From DATHYZ01 sp035458865 (lineage in GTDB: Bacteria; Chloroflexota; Limnocylindria; Limnocylindrales; CSP1-4), in the NCBI GenBank assembly GCA_035458865.1, contig DATHYZ010000205.1, forward strand, positions 1 to 9,672: DNA of 9,672 nucleotides, given 5' to 3'. The notes beneath the pieces were generated by a model. The model had not been told where the DNA came from, made no database searches, and was given only the letters and a program-made list of their open reading frames with translations. Shown piece after piece: positions 5,795 through 9,672 of this stretch. Made by a program: the position numbers and the translations under genes. Each line of letters opens with the position of its first letter. Position 1 is the stretch's first letter.

Positions 5795-6529
5795 GTGGCC
5801 CGTCGGAGCGAGACCTCCGCGAGCGCCACCGCTGCCGCGACGACCCGGGCGTCTCGACGCCCGCGCCTCTTCCGCGAGCGCCTCGACCCCGATCACGCCG
5901 AGGAGCGCACGCTTCGAGGTCTGGGCTACCGCCACATCGCCGGCATCGACGAGGTCGGCCGGGGTTGCCTCGCCGGTCCGGTGGTCGCCGGCGCCGTGAT
6001 CCTCCCGACGGACTGGGTCCCCGTGGGCCTCCGTGACTCCAAGCTCCTGACGCCCGAGGCCCGCGAGCGGCTCGATGCGGAGATCCGGTCCAGGGCCATC
6101 GCCTGGGCGGTCGCCTTCGTCAGCCCGGAGCTCATCGACCGCCTGAACATCCTGAGGGCCACGCTCCTCGCCGCGCAGCTGGCCGCGGGACGACTTGCCG
6201 TCCGCCCGGACGTGCTGCTGTTCGACGGATCGCTCGGTCTGGCCGATCTCCACCTGCCCCAGCGGGTCATCGTCGACGCCGACCGGCTATGCGCCTCGGT
6301 GGCCGCAGCCTCGGTCGTGGCCAAGGTGGCGCGCGACCGTCTGATGGTCGAGCTCGACGCGACGTATCCGGGCTACGGCCTCGCGTCCAACAAGGGCTAC
6401 GCGGCGCCCGAGCACCGTGCCGGCCTGGACGCGCTGGGCCTGACCCCCGTCCACCGCCGCACCTTCGCGTCCTGCGCGGCCGTGGAGCAGCTCGACATCT
6501 GGGCCCAGGGGTCCGATCCAGTCGACTGA
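5795..6529 (+). CDS. rnhB: Ribonuclease HII
   Basis: RNase HII cuts RNA in RNA-DNA hybrids and nicks 5' of single ribonucleotides in DNA, starting ribonucleotide excision repair. The protein has 244 residues. The catalytic carboxylates are visible: Asp52-Glu53 in GIDEVGRGCLAGPVVAGAV (with the GRG substrate-binding motif at 55-57), Asp144 in LLFDGS, and Asp163 in ADRLCASVAAASVVAKVARD. NKGY (199-202) supplies the conserved tyrosine near the scissile site. The first 47 or so residues are an Ala/Ser/Arg-rich extension before the core (ATAAATTRASRRPRLFRERL). GTG 5795, 14 bases after rplS, is the only standard start upstream of the core in this frame, with no strong Shine-Dalgarno, so coupling to rplS is likely. 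The rplS-rnhB order is common. Function is secure; the exact N-terminus is less so. Confidence 0.95.
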   Translation: MARRSETSASATAAATTRASRRPRLFRERLDPDHAEERTLRGLGYRHIAGIDEVGRGCLAGPVVAGAVILPTDWVPVGLRDSKLLTPEARERLDAEIRSRAIAWAVAFVSPELIDRLNILRATLLAAQLAAGRLAVRPDVLLFDGSLGLADLHLPQRVIVDADRLCASVAAASVVAKVARDRLMVELDATYPGYGLASNKGYAAPEHRAGLDALGLTPVHRRTFASCAAVEQLDIWAQGSDPVD

Positions 6530-6568
6530 TCCCGGCCGGCGGTCGCGCTCAGGCGTCGGTATGCCGCT

Positions 6569-6599
6569 GGTACGCGGCCGGTGACCGGCGTCGCGTACC
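6569..6599 (+). terminator. Long inverted repeat between rnhB and yraN
   Basis: GGTACGCG (6569-6576) pairs perfectly with CGCGTACC (6592-6599). Inside it GCCGG (6577-6581) pairs with CCGGC (6585-6589) around a TGA loop, leaving a 2-base bulge GT (6590-6591). The total is 13 bp, the strongest hairpin in the window. It starts 40 bases after the rnhB stop and has no T-run, so it may be a G+C-type terminator or 3' stabiliser for the rplS-rnhB transcript. It also abuts the predicted yraN -10 box, so it could be an operator. Confidence 0.55.
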
Positions 6600-6601
6600 G
6601 T
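6596..6601 (+). promoter_or_regulatory. Predicted -10 box of a leaderless promoter for yraN
   Basis: TACCGT fits TAnnnT and is followed by 6 bases (CCAGGG) and ATG 6608, the same spacing as before the MFS gene. The AGGG touching the ATG is too close to act as a Shine-Dalgarno. The box overlaps the right arm of the 6569-6599 inverted repeat. Inferred. Confidence 0.42.
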
Positions 6602-6607
6602 CCAGGG

Positions 6608-6997
6608 ATGGCGAGTGCAGCCGTGACGGTCGGCCGGGTCGCGGAGGCGGCGGCGGCGCAGTGGCTCGAGTCGTCGGGTTGGCGAATCCTGGGCCGCAAC
6701 GTCAGGGTCGGCCGCAACGAGGTCGATCTGGTCGCCATCGATCCGGGCCCGCCGGGTCGCCTCGTCGTCGTCGAGGTCCGCTGGCGCCGGCGCCCGGATC
6801 ACGGGCGACCGGAGGAGACCGTCGACGGCCGCAAGGTCGGCCGACTGCGGTCGGCGCTTGCCGGTCTGATCGCGACAGGGGCGCTCCCGGACGGCACGTC
6901 GCTCCCGTCGCTCCGGCCGGCGATCGACGTCATCGCGGTCGAGCCCGGCCGCGCCGGTCCGCGGTTCGGGCACCTCCGGGATGTCGACGGCGGCTAG
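6608..6997 (+). CDS. yraN: UPF0102/YraN family endonuclease-like protein
   Basis: YraN-family proteins have a PD-(D/E)XK (Holliday-junction-resolvase-like) nuclease fold; their cellular role is not settled. The protein has 129 residues, typical for the family. Recognisable blocks are VGRVAEAAAAQWLESSGWRILGRNVRVGRNEVDLVAID, matching the family's GRxGE..A..yL...G..il.rN.r...GEIDLI, and LVVVEVRWRRRP (52-63), matching FVEVKxR. Candidate catalytic residues are Glu13, Asp40 and Glu56; the usual Lys of EVK is Arg58. ATG 6608 gives the normal N-terminus. An upstream GTG at 6581 falls inside a long inverted repeat and is less likely. It follows rnhB after 78 bases, the usual neighbourhood, but the dprA and topA genes that often come next are absent. 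Its TAG overlaps the stop of the convergent MOSC gene. Confidence 0.88.
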   Translation: MASAAVTVGRVAEAAAAQWLESSGWRILGRNVRVGRNEVDLVAIDPGPPGRLVVVEVRWRRRPDHGRPEETVDGRKVGRLRSALAGLIATGALPDGTSLPSLRPAIDVIAVEPGRAGPRFGHLRDVDGG

Positions 6998-7788
6998 GCG
7001 CCGGCCCCTTCGGCCGTCGGGAGGCGCAGGGCGACCGCGTCGCCGACCCGCACGCGCCCCGGGCGGACGACCTCGGCGTACATCCCGAAGCCGACGCCCC
7101 GGGGATCCTCGATGAAGGGGCGGAACGCCGCGATCCGCTTGAGGGTGTCGAAGTCCTTGAGGCCGGTCCTGGGATCCTGGGTCGTGACGACGCAACGTGG
7201 GATCCGGCCCTCCACGCGGATCACGGCGTCGCCGATTTCCAGCTCCTGTCCCTGCCAGGACTCCTCCTGGAACGGCGCGCAGCCCTCCACCTCCAGGTCC
7301 ATGCGGAATCGGCTCGGATCCAGGTCCGGGCGGTCGTTCCGTGCTCCGAGGTCCCGGACCGATGCCAACGCGACCAGCGAGAGGTGATGGACGTCCGAGC
7401 CGTCTCCCTCCTGGTCGGCCATGACCAGCCGGAGCGGTTGCCCGGCCAGCGCGCTGAACGCGTCGGCGAAGGGACCATCGACGAGTCGACCGGGCACCGG
7501 CCGGCCGTAGAAGTCGACCACGATCGGCCCCGTGGACCGAGCGACGGGGCCGGTGATCGCGTCCTTGCCCGGGAAGGCGAGCTCGAGCAAGCCAGCAGCC
7601 GGATCGTAGCGGGCACCCACGCGGACGAGCGGCCCGTGATCACCGCCGCTGAACAAGGCCCCGCGTCGGTCGACGAGGAAGAACCGGCGGTTACCCGGGA
7701 TCCCCGCGAGGGTGAGCGCCACCTCGTCAGGATGCGCGAGTCGGGTCCCCTTGATGGGCGTCACCGAGATGCGGGCGAGGTTCATCAT
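6994..7788 (-). CDS. MOSC domain-containing protein (YcbX/mARC-like molybdenum cofactor binding)
   Basis: The protein has 264 residues and two domains. The N-terminal MOSC_N beta-barrel (about 1-105) starts MNLARISVTPIKGTRLAHPDEVALTLAGIPGNRRFFLVD. The MOSC domain (about 115-258) shows RFRMDLEVEGCAPFQEESWQGQELEIGDAVIRV, then RCVVTTQDPRTG with Cys199 at the conserved position of the candidate molybdenum-ligand cysteine in this superfamily. Relatives such as YcbX and mARC reduce N-hydroxylated compounds; the substrate here is unknown. No 2Fe-2S ferredoxin domain is attached, so an external electron donor would be needed. Start: ATG 7788 (or the next codon, 7785) gives the family's N-terminus; an ATG at 7812 adds eight unmatched residues. 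A TATCGT box lies 8 bases before ATG 7788, suggesting a leaderless transcript. It converges on yraN with interlocked stop codons and diverges from rpsB. Confidence 0.9.
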   Translation of the reverse strand: MMNLARISVTPIKGTRLAHPDEVALTLAGIPGNRRFFLVDRRGALFSGGDHGPLVRVGARYDPAAGLLELAFPGKDAITGPVARSTGPIVVDFYGRPVPGRLVDGPFADAFSALAGQPLRLVMADQEGDGSDVHHLSLVALASVRDLGARNDRPDLDPSRFRMDLEVEGCAPFQEESWQGQELEIGDAVIRVEGRIPRCVVTTQDPRTGLKDFDTLKRIAAFRPFIEDPRGVGFGMYAEVVRPGRVRVGDAVALRLPTAEGAGA

Positions 7789-7796
7789 CGCCGGCG

Positions 7797-7802
7797 ACGA
7801 TA
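7797..7802 (-). promoter_or_regulatory. Predicted -10 box for the MOSC gene
   Basis: On the - strand TATCGT lies 8 bases before ATG 7788 (11 before ATG 7785), with no Shine-Dalgarno between. If real, the transcript is leaderless and the upstream ATG at 7812 is not used. No -35 box is clear. Confidence 0.38.
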
Positions 7803-7880
7803 CGGCATGCATGCCAGCCGGGGCAGCCGTGGTCGCGCCGGCCGGTCGGGCGGGCGGCTGCGCCTCTCGGGAGGCCCTGC

Positions 7881-7886
7881 TACACT
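7881..7886 (+). promoter_or_regulatory. Predicted extended -10 promoter for rpsB-tsf
   Basis: TACACT preceded by TGC (extended -10) lies in CCCTGCTACACTCCGGCG, matching the ffh and rplS boxes. Predicted +1 is about 7893. No other TAnnnT box occurs between here and the rpsB start, so the leader is about 146 bases. The -35 region is unremarkable. Confidence 0.6.
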
Positions 7887-7890
7887 CCGG

Positions 7891-8033
7891 CGGGCCGCGG
7901 AAGCGGCTCGACCATGCCCGGCCATCCGGCCGGAGCCCTCACGCGGACCTGCCCGTCCGGGGCGGTGCCGGCCCTCGACTTCGAGGACGGTCCCCGACGA
8001 TGGGGTTCGCGGCGGAAGAACCGAACAGGAGGT
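7891..8033 (+). promoter_or_regulatory. Long structured rpsB 5' leader
   Basis: Several hairpins follow one another. 7891-7898 pairs with 7903-7910 (8 bp, one G-T) closed by a GGAA tetraloop (GNRA type), and starts at about +1. CCGGCC (7918-7923) pairs with GGCCGG (7928-7933). CGGAC (7944-7948) pairs with GTCCG (7955-7959). CCTCG (7973-7977) pairs with CGAGG (7982-7986). CCCC (7992-7995) pairs with GGGG (8002-8005). A perfect AGGAGGT Shine-Dalgarno ends the leader (8027-8033), 5 bases before the GTG start. E. coli rpsB is autoregulated by S2 through its leader; a similar role here is inference. High G+C makes some of these stems expected by chance. Confidence 0.45.
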
Positions 8034-8038
8034 CCGAC

Positions 8039-9043
8039 GTGCCGTCCGTATCGATGCGGCAGCTGCTGGAAGCCGGAGTCCATTTCGGCCACCAGACCCG
8101 ACGCTGGAACCCGAAGATGCGCCCGTACATCTTCGCCGAGCGCAACGGGATCCACATCATCGACCTTGCCCAGACGGTCCAGCGGCTCGACGTCGCCCTG
8201 GACTTCGTTCGCGAGACCGTGGCCAACGGCGACTCCGTCCTGTTCGTGGGCACGAAGAAGCAGGCGCAGGAGCCCGTTTCCGAGGAGGCCACCCGCGCCG
8301 GGATGCCCTACGTCACGAAGCGATGGCTCGGCGGCATGCTGACCAACTTCGTCACCATCAAGAAGCGCATCGGCCTGCTCGATCAACTCGAGGCACGCCA
8401 GCAGTCGGGCGAGTTCGAGCGACTCTCCAAGAAGGAGGCCGCCAAGCTCCAGGAGCAGCTGGATCGCCTCAACGCGATGCTGGGCGGCATCCGCCGGATG
8501 AAGCGGCTCCCGGGGGTGATCTTCGTCGTCGATCCCCACCGCGAGCGGATCGCGGTGACCGAGGCCAACAAGCTCGAGATCCCGGTCGTCGGGACGGGCG
8601 ACACCAACGTCGACCCCGACGAGCTCGACTACATCATCCCGGCCAACGACGACGCCATCCGGGCGATCCGGTTGCTCGCCTCGCTCGTGGCGGACGCCTG
8701 CATCGAGGGCGCCCAGGAGCGCGGGGCTCGCGCCGCGGTCGAGCCTGAGCCCGAGGTCGAGATCGAGGTCTCCGAGCCGGAGCTCGAGGTCGGCGCGTCC
8801 GACGAGCTCGTGGCAGCCCTCGCCGGGGGCGGGGCGCTCACCTTCGAGCCCGACGAAGAGGAGGAGCTCCTGCCGGGTGCCTGGAAGGCAGAGACCGCCG
8901 AGAAGGCAGAGACTGCCGAGGAGGCCGAGCCCGCACCCGCCGAGCAGGCCGAGCCCGCACCCGCCGAGCCCGCCACGGACGGAACCCCGGCCGAGTCGGC
9001 CCCGACCGAGGCGGACGCATCCGCCGACGCCGACAAGGCCTGA
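8039..9043 (+). CDS. rpsB: 30S ribosomal protein S2 with long acidic C-terminal tail
   Basis: S2 binds late to the 30S subunit near S1 and the mRNA exit region. The protein has 334 residues against roughly 230-260 in most bacteria. The core (1-229) is normal: MRQLLEAGVHFGHQTRRWNPKMRPYIFAERNGIHIIDL, FVGTKKQAQ (69-77), YVTKRWLGGMLTNFVTIKKR (91-110), LPGVIFVVDPHRE (157-169) and DTNVDPDELDYIIPANDDAIRAIRLL (188-213). From about residue 230 an extra tail of some 105 residues follows. It is rich in Glu, Ala and Pro, with short tandem repeats (KAETAE twice, AEPAPAE twice), and is probably disordered. GTG 8039 is fixed by the perfect AGGAGGT at 8027-8033, 5 bases upstream. The frame stays open further upstream, but that is leader. 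tsf follows after 47 bases containing a hairpin. Confidence 0.97.
   Translation: MPSVSMRQLLEAGVHFGHQTRRWNPKMRPYIFAERNGIHIIDLAQTVQRLDVALDFVRETVANGDSVLFVGTKKQAQEPVSEEATRAGMPYVTKRWLGGMLTNFVTIKKRIGLLDQLEARQQSGEFERLSKKEAAKLQEQLDRLNAMLGGIRRMKRLPGVIFVVDPHRERIAVTEANKLEIPVVGTGDTNVDPDELDYIIPANDDAIRAIRLLASLVADACIEGAQERGARAAVEPEPEVEIEVSEPELEVGASDELVAALAGGGALTFEPDEEEELLPGAWKAETAEKAETAEEAEPAPAEQAEPAPAEPATDGTPAESAPTEADASADADKA
8885..8968 (+). repeat. Short tandem repeats in the rpsB tail
   Basis: Two adjacent 18-base units (8885-8902 and 8903-8920, one mismatch) each encode KAETAE. After one short linker, two 23-base identical stretches (8922-8944 and 8946-8968) recur with a 24-base period and encode AEPAPAE. 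Both periods are multiples of three, so copy-number change keeps the reading frame. They indicate expansion of the S2 tail by replication slippage. Confidence 0.85.
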
Positions 9044-9055
9044 TCACGATCCCCT

Positions 9056-9072
9056 GCGGGCCCACGGCCCGC
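9056..9072 (+). terminator. Hairpin in the rpsB-tsf gap (candidate attenuator)
   Basis: GCGGGCC (9056-9062) pairs perfectly with GGCCCGC (9066-9072) around a CAC loop: 7 bp, all G-C. It starts 12 bases after the rpsB stop and ends 7 bases before the tsf Shine-Dalgarno. There is no T-run. In E. coli an attenuating hairpin lies between rpsB and tsf and lowers tsf transcription, so the position is suggestive. It could also be an mRNA processing or stability element. Confidence 0.5.
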
Positions 9073-9090
9073 CGCACCCAGGAGTACGAC

Positions 9091-9672
9091 ATGGCGACCA
9101 TCACTGCGGATGCGGTCAAGGAGCTGCGCGACAAGACCGGCGCAGGCTTCATGGACTGCAAGCGCGCCCTCGAGGAGGCCGGTGGCGACGTCGATGCGGC
9201 CGTGGCGCTCCTTCGCGAGCGAGGCCTGGCGGCCGCGGCCAAGAAGGCTGGCCGCGAGGCTCGGGAGGGCCTGATCGGCAGCTACATCCACACCGGCGGG
9301 AAGGTGGGCGTGCTCATCGAGGTGAGCTGCGAGACGGACTTCGTCGCTCGAACCGAGGAGTTCCAGCGGCTGGTACGGGACCTGGCCATCCAGGTCGCTG
9401 GCCTCGCGCCGCTGTGCGTCGCCGTCGACGACATCCCGGCCGCCGACCTCGAGGCCAGGAAGGAGCAGCTGCGCCAGGATCCGTCGGTCGGCTCGAAGCC
9501 CGCCGACATCCAGGAGAAGATCCTCGACGGGCAGCTCAAGAAGTGGTTCAAGGAGGTCGTCCTCCTCGAGCAGCCGTTCCGCGACGAGGACCGCACCGTC
9601 GGCGACCTGGTCACCGACCGGATCGCCACGATCGGCGAGAACATCGTCGTCCGACGCTTCACCCGGTATACG
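9091..9672 (+). CDS. tsf: Elongation factor Ts, 3' end cut by the window edge
   Basis: EF-Ts is the nucleotide exchange factor that releases GDP from EF-Tu. The frame runs from ATG 9091 to the window end without a stop, giving 194 residues. The N-terminal UBA-like domain is MATITADAVKELRDKTGAGFMDCKRALEEAGGDVDAAVALLRERG (1-45). The core follows with IGSYIHTGGKVGVLIEVSCETDFVARTEEF (62-91), holding the EF-Tu-contacting TDFV (82-85). The final part (TVGDLVTDRIATIGENIVVRRFTRYT) matches the C-terminus of the short, about 200-residue EF-Ts type seen in Thermus and many other phyla. The gene therefore probably ends within a few codons of the edge, and the second dimerisation subdomain of the long E. 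coli type is absent. AGGAG (9080-9084) lies 6 bases before the ATG. It is likely cotranscribed with rpsB, modulated by the hairpin between them. Confidence 0.97.
   Translation, partial: MATITADAVKELRDKTGAGFMDCKRALEEAGGDVDAAVALLRERGLAAAAKKAGREAREGLIGSYIHTGGKVGVLIEVSCETDFVARTEEFQRLVRDLAIQVAGLAPLCVAVDDIPAADLEARKEQLRQDPSVGSKPADIQEKILDGQLKKWFKEVVLLEQPFRDEDRTVGDLVTDRIATIGENIVVRRFTRYT

Noticed and set aside
7894..7910. GGAA-capped stem before rpsB as part of an SRP (4.5S) RNA
   Set aside because: The SRP helix 8 tetraloop is flanked by an asymmetric internal loop (AGCAGC side) that is missing here, and the stem sits in the rpsB leader just after a promoter.
7914..8038. Possible upstream reading frame starting at ATG 7914 in the rpsB leader
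   Set aside because: There is no Shine-Dalgarno before it, it runs into rpsB out of frame, and its ATG lies in the structured leader.
6289..8748. An 819-codon open frame on the + strand across rnhB, yraN, MOSC and rpsB
   Set aside because: It crosses four real genes in other frames, is rich in Arg, Gly and Pro, and matches no family; a codon-bias artefact.
1..9672. Mobile element, CRISPR array, tRNA, rRNA or defence system
   Set aside because: No transposase, integrase, terminal inverted repeats, spaced direct repeats, or tRNA/rRNA sequence could be recognised; the proteins are housekeeping types plus one transporter and one MOSC protein.

Overview
This is a high-GC bacterial chromosome segment (roughly 70% G+C by eye) that carries the conserved SRP/ribosome-biogenesis cluster and runs into the rpsB-tsf translation operon. 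Gene order on the + strand is ftsY (3' part), ffh, rpsP, khpA, rimM, trmD, rplS, rnhB, yraN, rpsB and tsf (nearly complete at the window end). Two genes lie on the - strand: an MFS transporter between ftsY and ffh, and a MOSC-domain protein between yraN and rpsB. The proteins are normal full-length housekeeping types. The order, the very GC-rich codon use, the short EF-Ts and the long acidic tail on S2 would fit an uncultured high-GC lineage such as some Chloroflexota (Limnocylindria-like). That placement is a low-confidence inference and was not tested.

Layout. 1-555: 3' part of ftsY, converging on a - strand MFS permease (568-1863). 1864-2039: a divergent gap with a probable leaderless promoter for the MFS gene and a promoter plus 5' hairpin for ffh (2040-3368). 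3369-3446: a strong hairpin and a promoter before rpsP. 3447-5330: a tight run rpsP-khpA-rimM-trmD with gaps of a few bases or stop/start overlaps. 5331-5438: a promoter and a structured leader before rplS, with rnhB 14 bases after it. 6530-6607: a long inverted repeat and a probable leaderless promoter for yraN, whose stop codon interlocks with that of the convergent MOSC gene. 7789-8038: a 250-base divergent gap with a MOSC promoter, an rpsB promoter and a long structured rpsB leader. 8039-9672: rpsB, a hairpin, then tsf. There is no gene-free stretch longer than 300 bases.

How the genes work together. FtsY and Ffh are the SRP receptor and SRP GTPase for co-translational membrane targeting. 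S16, L19 and S2 are ribosomal proteins. RimM and KhpA act on 30S maturation or RNA. TrmD methylates tRNA G37, and EF-Ts recycles EF-Tu. RNase HII and YraN are nucleic-acid enzymes often found in this cluster. The MFS and MOSC genes are unrelated accessory genes sitting in the cluster in reverse orientation.

I see no mobile element, CRISPR array, tRNA, rRNA or clear novel multi-gene system. The most interesting signals are regulatory: a recurring -10 motif before ffh, rpsP, rplS and rpsB; hairpins that begin at about the predicted +1 of three of these transcripts; leaderless-looking starts for MFS, yraN and MOSC; and strong hairpins in the rnhB-yraN, ffh-rpsP and rpsB-tsf gaps.
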